A DNA stretch of 64,000 nucleotides from Apostichopus japonicus (GCF_037975245.1 NC_092561.1:15693001-15757000), one strand, 5' to 3'; positions 1 through 12,400 are shown, counted from the stretch's first letter. Made by a program: numbers and translations. Notes: a model not told the origin generated them from the letters alone.

Positions 1-3000
1 ATAATGCTTCCTAATTTAAGAAACTATTATTTCTACATGAATCTTGCTCAGAAATTGTGGAGGACCGATATTTTGAGAGAAATCCTACTATTTATCGCCT
101 CGTGAGAACATGATTTTGCAACGATTGTTATAAGTGATGAAGGGATACGATGGTCGTTTGTACAAATATGAAACTGTCAATGAAAAACGCCTGCCATGTT
201 GTCTTTTAAACGTACATTTTCAGATGAATCAAATTTGAAGTAAAATAATTCGTGTTCTTTAAAATGGTGTGAATTTCAAAACTTTTAACGCCTACTTAGG
301 AAAGAAATCGTCAATTTCGTGGGCCATTCCAAACTTGACCTATGTACCAATTTAACGTTCGAACCATATACGTAGCCTACACAGTATAGGTCTATGGGTA
401 CAATCACGAGTTTGTTCACTATTTCGGGCTGTATAATTAGGTCAAATAGTGAGTTACCATCACAATTATGGCAGTTTTGGATAGAAAACAGTTATATATA
501 CTGGCAGACAAAATTTTAAGATAATCTCAATATTTTTTGTGCTAAATTCAGCCGAAGTTCGAAAATGTACTACATCGAGACTGGTCCTATGGAATGGGTA
601 TAGGCCTTTATCGTACACGATTTTTGCAATTGGTACAATCTAGACCTTGGTCAGTTTTCGGACTGTAATTAGGCCAAATGGCAACTAATCATCGGCAACT
701 TAGATGATTTAAGAAGAAAACAAAATTTCCTGATCACAAACACTTTTTCGAGTAACTGAATAAAGGATTTGACTATCAAATAAGCCCAATTCTATCAATG
801 TACTAGATCGTAACAATTAGTGTATTGGTTGATACGCAATATATATGGTCTATGGTACAATCACGAAGTTGGTCAGTTTTCGGGCTGTAATTAGGTCAAA
901 TAGTAAGTTATCCTCACAATTATGGCAGTTTTGGATAAGAAAATTATTTAGATATCATATCAATCAAAATTTAAGTTAATCTTATCATTTTTTGTGCTAA
1001 ATTCAGCCGAAGTTCGAAAATGTACTAAATCGAGACTGGTCCTATGGAATGATATAGGCCTTTATCGTACACGGTTTTTGGAATTGGTACAATCTAGACC
1101 TTGGTCAGTTTTTGGACTGTAATTAGGTCCAAATGGCAAGTAATCGTCAACAACTCATAAGTTTTGGAAAGATTACAGAATTTAAAAAGCACAAACATCT
1201 TTTTCGACTCTTTACATGATTATTTTGTGAAGAAATTAGCCAAATTTTGAGAGAAGACCTCCTCCACGGTGTGTAAATAGCCTATTAGCAGCATTTCAGA
1301 CACAGTCATATTGTGATGAGGGCTAGAATTAGTCCCATTATTGACAGAAGGAACACATTGGGCCAACTTTCATGGCTTTTAGTAGAAGATTACAAATATT
1401 CCGACTAACATGAACAGTTTTAGAACTTTAGCTCTTCATTTTAAGTAGATATTAGGCCTCAAAATAACCACACATCCTATCTAAATAACTAGTGTACACA
1501 AAACTTCTAGTACATTATCAAAACTGTACTAGTAAAATAGGGCAAAATAGGAAATTTTGGAATAAATACCTTAGTTTATGTCTTCTCTAGTAAAGTTTAA
1601 ATGTGTTCAAGACCACATGCACTATTTTGGACTTTCAACTCCAATTTGTCATCAAAAAATAACCAAAATACTATACCATGTGCAGACCTTTTACATGTAG
1701 TAAAGCTGCACGTAGTGTGGTACTCTTTTCAAGGGGGTGTAGTTTTAGTCCCATATTTGACAAAAGGAACACATTGGGCTAAATTTCATGGCTTTTAGTA
1801 GAAGATTACAAATATTCAGACTAACATGAACAGTTTCAGAACTGTAGCTCTTCATTTTAAGTAGATATTAGGCCTCAAAATAACCACACATCCTATCTAA
1901 ATAACTAGTGTGCACAAAACTTCTAGTACATTATCAAAACTGTACTAGTAAAATAGGGCAAAATAGGAAATTTTGGAATAAATACCTTAGTTTATGTCTT
2001 CTCTAGTAAAGTTTAAATGTGTTCAAGACCACATGCACTATTTTGGACTTTCAACTCCAATTTGTCATCAAAAAATAACCAAAATACTATACCATGTGCA
2101 GACCTTTTACATGTAGTAAAGCTGCACGTAGTGTGGTACTCTTTTCAAGGGGGTGTAGTTTTAGTCCCATATTTTTCAGAAGGAACACATGGGGCCAAAT
2201 TTCATGGCTTTTAGTAGAAGATTGCAAATATTCAGACAAACATGAACAGTTTCAGAACTGTAGCTCTTCATTTTAAGTAGATATTAGGCCTCAAAATAAC
2301 CACACATCCTATCTAATTAACTAGTGTGCACAAAACTTCTAGTACAATAGTCAAAACTGTACCAGTAAAATAGGGCAAAATAGGAAATTTTAGAATAAAT
2401 ACCTTAGTTTATGTCTTCTCTAGTAAAGTTTAAATGTGTTCAAGACCACATGCACTATTTTGGACTTTCAACTCCAATTTGTCATCAAAAAATAACCAAA
2501 ATACTATACCATGTGCATACCTTTTAAATGTAGTAAAGCTGCACGTAGTGTGGTACTCTTTTTCAAGGGGGTGTAGTTTTAGTCATTTCAACCACCAAAA
2601 ATCACATCAAATTAACAAGACAGATATCCTTTCACACTCTAGACATTCATTCAAGCTCACATTTATATTTTCTAGATTTTTTATGGATCTCTTTTTGAGA
2701 AAGGACAAAAAATACATAACTGTAGCCTTCAGAAACTATGTAAGGTCTATGCACCGTGAACACTACAATACTCAATCATCTTAGTTTTATGGTATAAATT
2801 TTTCAATTTTCAGACATAAACCATATATTTATGTTCATTTATCAAAGATTACACACATGTGAGATCACATGCCAATTTTCAAGCATTTTTTTATTCATTT
2901 CTTGATCAAAAAATTAACAAAATGCTATACACTTTCTAGAACAGTGGTGTGTAGTTCAGTTGTATGAATCGTGCTGTCACATATTAGGTGGTCTAGTTTC

Positions 3001-3483
3001 AGCACTGTCATTGATACCAAATCACATCAAATACCCACGACTATCTATTTTGTGTCATAAAACACTCTTTGAAGATAAATGTCAATCATTTTAACAATTT
3101 TGGCTGAATATTTTTTCTCAAAAGAAGGTAAATGCATGAGTGCAATCCTAAGGAAATCACAGCATTATTCATTTTCAACAATATAACACCCAAATCTCTG
3201 CTAGTTTTAATGTTAAAATCGGTAGATTTTTAGCAGCAACCTCCTTAATATGTGCCATTAATGATTTCAAAGATTGTCTTGAGCTGATTTCTACCTCTAA
3301 GTGCAGTAGAAACTATTATTTTAGAAAGAAATGAGACAAATTGTAAGACTTGACAAAATCCTATACATTTCTAGTAAAGCACGTGTAGGCCTACAAAGAC
3401 TAGTGCTGAAAGCTCTGATCGTCAACTACAACTTGACTCGGGAAACTTCTTCGCCCTAATTTCTGCATGAATAAAATATTGTA
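1..3483. repeat. AT-rich complex repeat, copy 1
   Basis: The sequence from position 1 reappears from 3484 (period 3483), so this is the first of two direct copies; the window edge hides whether more lie to the left. No reading frame looks like a gene. Inside it are nested shorter repeats: a ~230 bp module anchored on 'ggtacaatc' near 399, 634, 855 and 1088, paired into ~455 bp units (the 'gctaaattcagcc' word at 541 recurs at 996), followed by three 416 bp units. I cannot assign it to a named transposon or satellite family. Confidence 0.85.
1329..2578. repeat. 416 bp tandem sub-repeats, three units
   Basis: The block beginning 'ttagtcccat' near 1329 recurs near 1745 and 2161 with few differences, a period of about 416 bp. 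The third unit passes into a diverged continuation near 2579. The similar 65-codon reading frames at 1601-1798 and 2017-2214 are a by-product of this repetition, not genes. The second large copy has only one such unit (near 4812). Confidence 0.85.
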
Positions 3484-5745
3484 ATAATGCTTCCTAATTT
3501 AAGAAACTATTATTTCTACATGAATCTTGCTCAGAAATTGTGGAGGACCGATATTTTGAGAGAAATCCTACTATTTATCGCCTCGTGAGAGCATGATTTT
3601 GCAACGATTGTTATAAGTGATGTAGGGATACGATGGTCGTTTGTACAAAAATGAAACTGCCAATGAAAAACACCTGTTATTTTGTCTTTTAAACGTACAT
3701 TTTCAGATGAGTCAAATTTGAAGTAAAATAATTCGTGTTCTTTAAAATGGTGTGAATTTCAAAACTTTTAACGTCTACTTAGGAAAGAAATCGTCCATTT
3801 CGTGGGCCATTCCAAACTTGACCTATGTACCAATTTAACGTTCGAACCATATACGTAGCCTACACAGTATAGGTCTATGGGTACAATCACGAGTTTGTTC
3901 ACTATTTCGGGCTGTATAATTAGGTCAAATAGTGAGTTACCATCACAATTATGGCAGTTTTGGATAGAAAGCAGTTATATATACTGGCAGACAAAATTTT
4001 AAGATAATCTCAATATTTTTTGTGCTAAATTCAGCCGAAGTTCGAAAATGTACTACATCGAGACTGGTCCTATGCAATGGTATAGGCCTTTATCGTACAC
4101 GATTTTTGCAATTGGTACAATCTAAACCTTGGTCAGTTTTTGTACTGTAATTAGGTGAAATGGCAAGTAATCATCGGCAACTTATAAGATTTAAGAAGAA
4201 AACAAAATTTCCTGATCACAAACACTTTTTCGAGTAACTGAATAAAGGATTTGACTATCAAATAAGTCCAATTCTATCAATGTACTAGATCGTTACAATT
4301 AGTGTATTGGTTGATACGTACTATATATGGTCTATGGTACAATCACGAAGTTGGTCAGTTTTCGGGCTGTAATTAGGTCAAATAGTAAGTTATCCTCACA
4401 ATTATGGCAGTTTTGGATAAGAAAATTAATTAGATATCATATCAATCAAAATTTAAGTTAATCTTATCATTTTTTGTGCTAAATTCAGCCGAAGTTCGAA
4501 AATGTACTAAATCGAGACTGGTCCTATGCAATGGTATAGGCCTTTATCGTACACGGTTTTTGGAATTGGTACAATCTAGACCTTGGTCAGTTTTTGGACT
4601 GTAATTAGGTCCAAATGGCAAGTAATCGTCAACAACTCATAAGTTTTGGAAAGATTACAGAATTTAAAAATCACAAACATCTTTTCCGACTCTTAATATG
4701 ATTATTTTGTGAAGAAATTAGCCAAATTTTGAGAGAAGACCTCCTCCACGGTGTGTAAATAGCCTATTAGCAGCATTTCAGACACAGTCATATTGTGATG
4801 AGGGCTAGAATTAGTCCCATTATTGACAGAAGGAACACATTGGGCCAAATTTCATGGCTTTTAGTAGAAGATTACAAATATTCCGACTAACATGAACAGT
4901 TTCAGAACTGTAGCTCTTCATTTTAAGTAGATATTAGGCCTCAAAATAACCACACATCCCATCTAATTAACTAGTGTGCACAAAACTTCTAGTGCAATAG
5001 TCAAAACCATACCAGTAAAATAGGGCAAAATAGGAAGTTTTAAAAAAAAAAACCTTGTTTATGTCTTGTCGAATAAAGTTAAAGTGAATCCATGAACAAA
5101 TGCACTATTTTGGACTTTCAACATCAATTTTTCATGAAAAAATAACCAAAATACTATACCATGTTCAGACCTTTTGCATGTAGTAAAGCTCAATAGAGAG
5201 TGGTACTCATTGGAAGGGGGTATATTTTCAGTGAATTCTCGCACCCAAAATAACATTACATAAACAAGACAGTTTTAATTTGGGACTCTTAACATATATT
5301 CAAGGTCGAATTTATAGTTTCTGGTATTTTTATGAAATACTTGTATGAGAAATCACTAAAATACATGACATGTAGTCTTCTGAAAGTCTGCAAGGTATGT
5401 ACGCTGTGCACAGTACTATTCTGAAACGTCTTAGTTTTATGGTGTAATTATGTCCATTTTCATAAATGAACCCTATATTTTGGTTGATTTATCAAATTAA
5501 ACACACAAGTTAGTGCACATGCAATCTTTCAAGCAAGTAAATCTATTTCTTCATGAAGAAATTAGCAAAAAGCTATACCCTTACTAATACAGTGGTGTGT
5601 AGTTCTGTTGTGTACGTCATTGTGTGATATATCAGGTGGTCTAGTTTCACCCCTGCCATTGATACCAAATATCATCAAGTACTTATGACTGTCTAATTTG
5701 AGACAGAATAAACATATTGAAGAAGAAATTCATCTATTTGAAGAT
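3484..5745. repeat. AT-rich complex repeat, copy 2 (shorter)
   Basis: It matches copy 1 almost base for base from 3484 to about 5040. It then continues as a clearly more diverged match to about 2400-3080 of copy 1 and fades out near 5745. Two of the three 416 bp sub-repeats are absent, which accounts for much of its shorter length. No gene is seen in it. Confidence 0.8.
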
Positions 5746-8098
5746 ATTGCATGCCTGCAGCACTTATTGAAGCATTTTCTCTTTTTGTATAATTAACTGA
5801 AGAGCTAACCTGTACAGCTTTAGGCAATTGAAGTTGAGCTACAGTGTATCACAAATTTTGCAATGAAATTGTTACTTAATTTCTAGTGATGTTTGAAAAC
5901 TCTTGTACATGTTTTGTGCTGAAGTTGGGAAGGTTATAAAAGACTTTCTTTCCTTGGAACCATTCAAGAATCCACCCTACCTTACTCAAGGCAAACTTCT
6001 ATTCAACTAACGAGATATAGTTCACTATGAGAATTCAATGGGGATAATAGACAGGAAGAGAGATAAATCTCCACATAAACTATCAAGATATACCATTGAA
6101 ATGCTTGACCATAATTACAAACAAATGAGTTGTTCATAAAGGACTGTTTTCAATGAGATAATCCAAGCTTTTAGCTTTGGGTGCAGACAATGACCTGGTA
6201 CAAAAGCTGCATTTTAAGTGAAGAAGGCTGTCTAGGAAAGCCCCATAGTTCGACAAGTCGCCCTGTTTACCACCCTTATTGAAATTTCATGTAACTTGTT
6301 CTCGTCTCGTCGAAGTGTATTAATATCAAATTCAATTCTGTATAGATTGCCATGTTTTTAATCTTTTAGAATCATCGTTCAATACAACATTCGCTCCTTT
6401 AATGGCTTAGGCCTATTTATTGTGTAGGCCTACTAAAGCCTGTGGCTACATGGCTTCGGCATAATGGGATGATTTTCTTATTGAAAGACCAGAATGTTTT
6501 ATGTTATAAATTCATGATAAATGTTAGGCCAGTTATGTGTAAAACAAATACTTCGGAGCTAAAAAAGTAAAATATGGAAAGAACTAAAGACCGATAACGA
6601 GCTTACATACTACTATTCGTCATATGCTTTCATGTCGACTGCTTTTCTGGTTTTTTGGACCTTCTGGGGTTTCTGACCCGCTTGAGTGTGCGGCAGAATC
6701 TTTCTCTCATTGAAATAACGTGTAAAAAAAATTGAAAGATTGAAGGATCTTTCAAGTGTATGCATACCTATCTTTAACGTGGATATTATGTTAAAGAACA
6801 TGGAAATATAGTATTATATGCAAATATAGTATTATAAGCACATCCTGCAAATAAATGTGTTTCGAAATTCTTTAGGGGTTGCGAAGTTTAAAATTACACT
6901 CCGCTTCTATTAGGGGAAGGGGAGAGGTGCGTAACGTTTTGTGTTTGCTGGGGCGGCAATTAATTTTCATGGGGGCACTGGTAGCCCAATATAGGCTATT
7001 TTATGATAAGTTACTTATTGGGCGTCGGATTAAATTAAAAATCTATTAAAAATATGAGACAAGTTTCAGGTCATTCAATCTGAATATCGAATATCAATAT
7101 ATTGGTAATAGGTGGAGGGGGGGGGGAAGTCGAATTATCTATTTTGTAATGTTTCAAGCACCACTGCATGACGAAGCCCTGAAAAAAAATATACTAAAGG
7201 GCTCTAGAGGTACACTTCCATCAATGGTGTTACATGATGGTTGCCTATACAGTCGGGGTGGGGCGGCAGGGGGGGCTTATCGTACATGGTCTCAAAGTTA
7301 TAAACTATGTCAAATTGAGGGTGATAATCAAGAAAGCTAAATAGGCTCTAACTTTTAATAGAGGGCGGTAATCGAAAACGGTTATACTATAAATGGCTTT
7401 CCTGCCAAAAAACCCACAGCCAGGTGCTTCCGCACATACAGCACGCGGCTTGTATTTATTCTTTTTATCAACTCGTTTGTTCTGTTATTACCTGTTGAAA
7501 CTCCAAAGAAATATTACGCTGCTGGAATAAATTATTTCCAATGTGTTCATATGAGTTTCTATTTTTGAAACTTAGTAACTGTGGCACAATCTATTATTAA
7601 AAACATCATCTTTTAGACCGTGCACGTGCCTAAAATGTAGAAGGTCTTAAGTGCCACGGCCAATTGCTGTCCTCTGAAAAAAAGCGCCCTCAATTGTAAA
7701 AAGCATCTGGCTGGCTTCGGATTATTAATTTCCTGATAATTAGGTCACCAACAGACGGAAAGTCTTTAAAATATAGTGTCATATTTAGAATTTTATTCTC
7801 TTTCCAATGATACCAAGTGTAATAATTTTGGGGCAGGATTCCGGAAGATATCGAGAATAATCACATTTTCAATTTTGTCCAATTTTGTCCGTTATTTGTC
7901 CATAATTAGGCCAATTCTACACCAACCTGTACAATTTTGGTCTCATTATAAAGAGTGGCCAAATATCTAATAGAAACATTTATCGAAAGAGGCGATAGAC
8001 ATTTAGGGAACGAGTAATTCGACTGGAAAGGTGTCAAAATTAATCTCAGGGTCTAAAACCCCATGAAAAGTTAGTGAAAAATTACACTCGGAAATTTT

Positions 8099-8138
8099 AA
8101 TTTTCAGCAAAACTACTCAACCGATTTTGCTGAAAATT
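8099..8138. repeat. 14 bp perfect inverted repeat (hairpin)
   Basis: AATTTTCAGCAAAA at 8099-8112 and its exact reverse complement at 8125-8138 are separated by a 12 nt loop. This could be an end or internal hairpin of an old mobile element, but no flanking duplication was found. Confidence 0.7.
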
Positions 8139-9412
8139 GAAAGGTATTAACCTTAATTGTGGCCCTAAAAATACGTGCTTTAACTTAATCGATATCAACT
8201 TTATATCGAAAGTTATAACTGATTGATTTTTCAGTGTTATTGGCAAAAAGTAGTGTTATTGAAGTCAGACCTGAGACGCCTGCATTATATGGGTTCATTT
8301 ACGTATTTTGAAAAATAAAGGGGAAAAAAAAGTCAAAGGAATCAAACGAATGTCCGATGCTTCGTAAAGACTTGAAAAAAAGACTTAATTGGTGAAAAAA
8401 CGGTGAAAATCCGATCAAAATTGACAATTTTATGAATCTCCGGGTCCTAAGTGCCATGTTTGTTTTCAGAAACTCCTGGGTTTTATGACCCGCGAGTGAC
8501 TTTTGGTGATTTCATAATGATTTTAATAATTTCTCCTAACTTTAATTTTTGGTCAAATTGACTCATAATTTAAGATGATATGCAATAAAGTGTCTTCTTC
8601 CACCCGGAATTTTTTTTAAATTTTTTTCTCCCTTGTATTACATTGTAATTTTATAATTTATAATTTTCCAAAAATCCACGATAAACTCCCCAAAAGTGGA
8701 TATATTTGTACCAAATTTTTTGTGTGCATTAATTGATCCAAATAAACATGGCTCCAAAAAAATCGCGAGATTCCATCCAAAGAATCTTCAGTTTCACACT
8801 TTTGAAAATCTGCTATTAAAATCGGCATATTTGACATTTTTGCCTTATTCTCTCCCAAATTTGCACAAATTTAACGGAATTTGTGTTAAAATGGCTAAAT
8901 TTTGTTTACTGCAGTTCCTTGAAAGTAGACTAGATGTTTAGACGTAGGGGAGGGGTGAAAAGTTTATTTATGGGAAGGGTTAACTACTCTGACATGTAAT
9001 TTCTGGTGGTTTGGGGCACTCAAAATGAGGCCAATTGTCATAGAAATCAATATCATGTAGAAACATTTAGTTTTGTCAATTTTTTTAATTTTCGAAGGTG
9101 TCTTACAGCATGAATGATCAATCTCCCTTCGTTACATGCTAGTTTTGTATTCGAAATATTGTTGAAGTAGTACATGTTTTCCTTCAGAGATCCGATATGT
9201 CATTAGAAGACTTATTTGAGCTTGTATGACAAATTTCTGGTTCATTCGCACTGGCTCATTAAAGTTATAGACCAGGTTACATCACCCCCGTGTGCTCATG
9301 TTGTAAATAGTGTGCCAACAATGCATCCATTTTTCCTCCTTCAAACATACCTTTCCCTTATTGGAAAATGGATAGAGAGTAAACATTGCTCATTACTGCG
9401 TGTGATGACATA

Positions 9413-9425
9413 CCCCCCCCCCCCC
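9413..9425. repeat. poly-C run (13)
   Basis: Uninterrupted C homopolymer after 'gacata'. It is one of two similar runs 65 bp apart. Confidence 0.95.
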
Positions 9426-9477
9426 ATACATATCATCAACCTCTAGAAACTATCTGCATAGACTTTCATATCACATA

Positions 9478-9491
9478 CCCCCCCCCCCCCC
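9478..9491. repeat. poly-C run (14)
   Basis: Uninterrupted C homopolymer after 'cacata', the same lead-in word as the run at 9413, suggesting a small local duplication. Confidence 0.95.
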
Positions 9492-9665
9492 TCCACTTTA
9501 CTGATACCCACCACAAGTGATATACCATTATTATTCCTGTTTTTTACTTCCATTCTCATGTACTCATCATTTAAAAAAAAAAATCAAGTTAATTTAACCA
9601 TGTGGTCACTTATTTGTGTAAATAAATGACTAATATTATATTGAAAGAAATTTTACAGTGTAACT

Positions 9666-9824
9666 ATGGCAAAAACACGTTATAGATATGTCACCGAGTC
9701 GAGCGGCCGTTGGTGTGATATGTTAACCGAACGAGACGGGGAGATTTCCATAGGATTCACGCTCTGGTCGACGAAGTCTCATACTCGCAACGTACACTCG
9801 TTATGTGGTCGGGTCGCACTTTAA
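9666..9824 (+). CDS. small open frame, unknown, 52 residues
   Basis: An ATG-initiated frame (MAKTRYRYVTESSGRW...) ends at TAA 9822-9824. It lies in a patch richer in G+C and CpG than the surrounding flank, the only reason to mention it. I recognise no domain, signal peptide or membrane segment. It could be chance, a decayed exon or part of an unrecognised element. No promoter or poly(A) signal is convincing. Confidence 0.15.
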   Translation: MAKTRYRYVTESSGRWCDMLTERDGEISIGFTLWSTKSHTRNVHSLCGRVAL

Positions 9825-10432
9825 CGTGTTCTATTCGGTTATTTCGTTAAATTTCAAGTAAAAATACATCGGATTGCCTTAGTTTGATCAACAACCATTA
9901 ATATGTAAAGAAATCATGCAGATATTCGCCACAATCGAGCAACAAAAGTTTAAAAAAGTAACGGAAGGGTGCAACAATGTCATAGTTTTCCATTCGCCCT
10001 TGATGCATAATACCAATTGCACGATGTTTTCACGATCTTTAGCAAGATTTTCGTGGATAAATATCTCTGAAACTAATGAATGCTTTTGCTTCAAAATAGT
10101 CTTAAATTAAAGTTTTATGTTAAATTACGTACTACAAGTCGAAAGAATCCATTCCTTTGACTAACGTTGGTGTTTAACGTATTTTAACGTGAAGTGTAAT
10201 ATGCCCGTTAAAAAATAAGGAAAAGTGGAAAAAATTTAAAAAAATTATATATTTGAAGTATATTTAATTCTAAACTCATACCAAAAAAAATCGCGAGTTT
10301 TCAGCGTTATTTTAATTTATTAACTCCATTCGAAAGTAGTTCGTTCTACAAGGACAAATAACCCAGAGCACTTGGCTGTCCTAAAGTAGTTCCCCGTTTT
10401 CTCGGAAGGTCAAAAACCCCGTGTCGCTAGAT

Positions 10433-10777
10433 AAGGCCAAGAGTCGATCTGCAAGAGCAGGGCTTCAATTCCCAGTAGGTCGTGTACACAGGTTCCTGCG
10501 AAGAGGAAATTACGCCCAGAGGATCGGCGCTGGCGCACCCGTCTACCTGGCTGCCGTACTAGAGTACCTCGCCGCCGAGATCTTGGAATTGGCCGGTAAC
10601 GCTGCACGTGACAACAAGAAGACCAGGATCATCCCCCGTCATCTCCAACTCGCCATCCGAAACGACGAGGAGTTGAACAAACTCTTGAGCGGAGTCACCA
10701 TCGCCCAGGGAGGTGTTCTTCCAAACATCCAGGCTGTCCTTCTACCCAAGAAGACATCCGGAGGCAAGAAGGCTTAA
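10433..10777 (+). pseudogene. histone H2A, 5'-truncated at the array edge
   Basis: From 10433 to the stop this is identical to the intact H2A genes, but the first 13 or so residues ([13 protein letters not shown]), the 5' UTR and the whole divergent promoter shared with H2B are missing. They are replaced by unrelated AT-rich flank. The frame stays open upstream to 10385, yet contains no ATG, and the H2A body has no internal methionine, so no normal product is expected. The 3' stem-loop (10816-10831) and purine element (10843-10852) remain. It is best explained as the breakpoint at the edge of the tandem array; because it has not drifted from the other copies, either the break is recent or gene conversion still reaches it. 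Confidence 0.9.
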
Positions 10778-10815
10778 AGGGGAGGTTGCATTGCAATCGC
10801 CCATCGATTACCAAC

Positions 10816-10831
10816 GGCTCTTTTAAGGGCC
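10816..10831 (+). promoter_or_regulatory. histone mRNA 3' stem-loop, H2A
   Basis: GGCTCT-TTTA-AGGGCC: six-base-pair stem with one U-G wobble and a four-base loop, preceded by CAAC and followed by ATCA. It fits the metazoan consensus bound by stem-loop binding protein. In intact H2A genes it starts 39 nt after the stop codon. Confidence 0.95.
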
Positions 10832-10842
10832 ATCAAATCACC

Positions 10843-10852
10843 CAGAAAGATA
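10843..10852 (+). promoter_or_regulatory. histone downstream element, H2A
   Basis: CAGAAAGATA, a purine-rich element 12 nt after the stem-loop, is the expected pairing site for U7 snRNA in replication-dependent histone pre-mRNA 3' cleavage. Confidence 0.8.
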
Positions 10853-10854
10853 TA

Positions 10855-10892
10855 CTCATTCCTCTCCTCAAACATGCTTGCGTCAGTGTCTT
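10855..10892 (+). promoter_or_regulatory. shared distal 3' block, H2A version
   Basis: CTCATTCCTCTCCTC then AACATGC, then a run ending GTGTCTT. Similar blocks follow the stem-loops of H3, H4 and H2B. Function is unknown; candidates are a 3' processing auxiliary or transcription termination signal. Confidence 0.55.
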
Positions 10893-11682
10893 ATTTCTCC
10901 TTTTAAGTTAGATGTATCAGCTAGCTGCAACCCCAATAATCGTGGGGCTTCGGACCCTCAGCCAAAAACCAAAGGTCAGAAACCCCAAGATTTGATTGAA
11001 AACTCCTGCTGGACAGAAAACTAACATCCCATAAAAAAAAAAAAAAAATAAAGAAAATATATATAATGTATGTAGGGAACTTTTCACATGATTTTGGCCG
11101 CAGGTTTTATGAATTAAGTATTTAGCAAGAGATCTTGGATTAGGGGATAAAGGGAACTTTATTATTATTATTATTATGAATAATTTTTGTAACTTTTTGG
11201 GTTTGAAATAAAAATAGATATTGTGTTTGGCTGCTTCAATGAGCTTACTGGTAGCAATGCATCTGGGGGTGTTAAGTCAGATCCTAAGGGCTTTGTTATT
11301 AATAGTCTTAGAAATTTGAAACTTGTAACAACTAACGAGGCATATACTACCGCAAGTATTAATCGTTTCGCACCTTTCAATGTTATTAAGTCTGGAAATT
11401 TTTGTCGGTGTGTTACGTAATCAATTCGCAAAGCCAAGCCGAGGGAACGAGCATCAGCTCAAATTTTCCCCCGATCTACTGCGAGAGCCTATTGAAATGC
11501 CCGAGGCAGGTAAACTGTTATGGCAGTGGTATTAAATTTAAGATCCGTGCTTTGAACGATAGAGATATTACTACGTTTTTAAGATTTACTTCTCTTGTAT
11601 TGGAGATCGTTAACATACACGCTGATGTGTGTCAACCCATGTTAACACGCTTATAATACAAAGGCGATTAGGATAGAGGATC

Positions 11683-11714
<32 letters not shown>

Positions 11715-11871
11715 GATTAGGGGTTATGATTATGAGTTAGGGATAAGCTCACTTTGATTATTTATTAGTGAATTGCATCATGCACGAAGGGAATCACCAA
11801 CCACCCAGCATAGAAGTAATAATAACAATAATAATGATAATCATTTAAAAAATAATAATAATAATAATAAT
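10893..11871. other. H2A-H3 convergent spacer
   Basis: Non-coding. It holds microsatellites (ATT from 11161, TG at 11687-11714, AAT before 11871) and, at 11370-11532, a segment homologous in inverted orientation to 14135-14310 of the other spacer. A 76-codon open stretch (11193-11420) lacks an ATG and is not recognised. Confidence 0.75.
11370..11532 (+). repeat. dispersed element, forward member
   Basis: Shares in order GCACCTTTC, TCTGGAA, GTGTTACGTAATC, GGGAACGAGC, GATCTAC, ATGCCCGAGGCA and GGCAGTGGTA with the reverse complement of 14135-14310. Present at the same place in every unit. Family not recognised. Confidence 0.7.
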
Positions 11872-11902
11872 GAGACGACAAGTTGCATGTTCGGAGGGAG
11901 AG
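11872..11902 (-). promoter_or_regulatory. shared distal 3' block, H3 version
   Basis: Read on the H3 strand: CTCTCCCTCCGAACATGC followed by AACTTGTCGTCTC. It lies about 30-60 nt beyond the H3 stem-loop and matches the blocks of the other three genes. Confidence 0.6.
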
Positions 11903-11931
11903 AAAAATCTGCTCTAACTGGTAGATATGAT

Positions 11932-11947
11932 GGCCCTTAAAAGAGCC
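11932..11947 (-). promoter_or_regulatory. histone mRNA 3' stem-loop, H3
   Basis: Same 16-base hairpin as in H2A, read on the minus strand, 36 nt after the H3 stop. The region downstream (TACCAGTTAGAGCAGA) is a weaker purine element than that of H2A. Confidence 0.95.
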
Positions 11948-11983
11948 GTTGGTTTTCGAGAATCCGTCGGAGACAGATACGAT

Positions 11984-12400
<417 letters not shown>

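Larger units (their letters stand above)
5746..10432. other. AT-rich flank without recognisable genes
   Basis: About 4.7 kb of low-GC sequence between the complex repeats and the histone array. I read both strands and found only short, unrelated reading frames; none shows a family motif. Local features are a 14 bp perfect inverted repeat at 8099-8138, two poly-C runs at 9413-9425 and 9478-9491, and a GC-richer patch with a 52-residue open frame at 9666-9824. No tRNA, rRNA or snRNA is evident. Confidence 0.6.

Noticed and set aside
1601-2784. Three similar frames beginning MCSRPHALFW as a tandem gene family
   Set aside because: They repeat because the DNA repeats every 416 bp; the frames end differently and the AT-rich sequence has no coding signature.
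10421-10777. Truncated H2A as a functional gene with an alternative start (GTG)
   Set aside because: No ATG is available, non-ATG starts are not expected for histones, and the promoter is missing.
11193-11420. Open stretch in the H2A-H3 spacer with protein-like composition (NELTGSNASGG...)
   Set aside because: No ATG, no recognisable domain, and the inverted homologue at 14135-14310 does not keep the frame.
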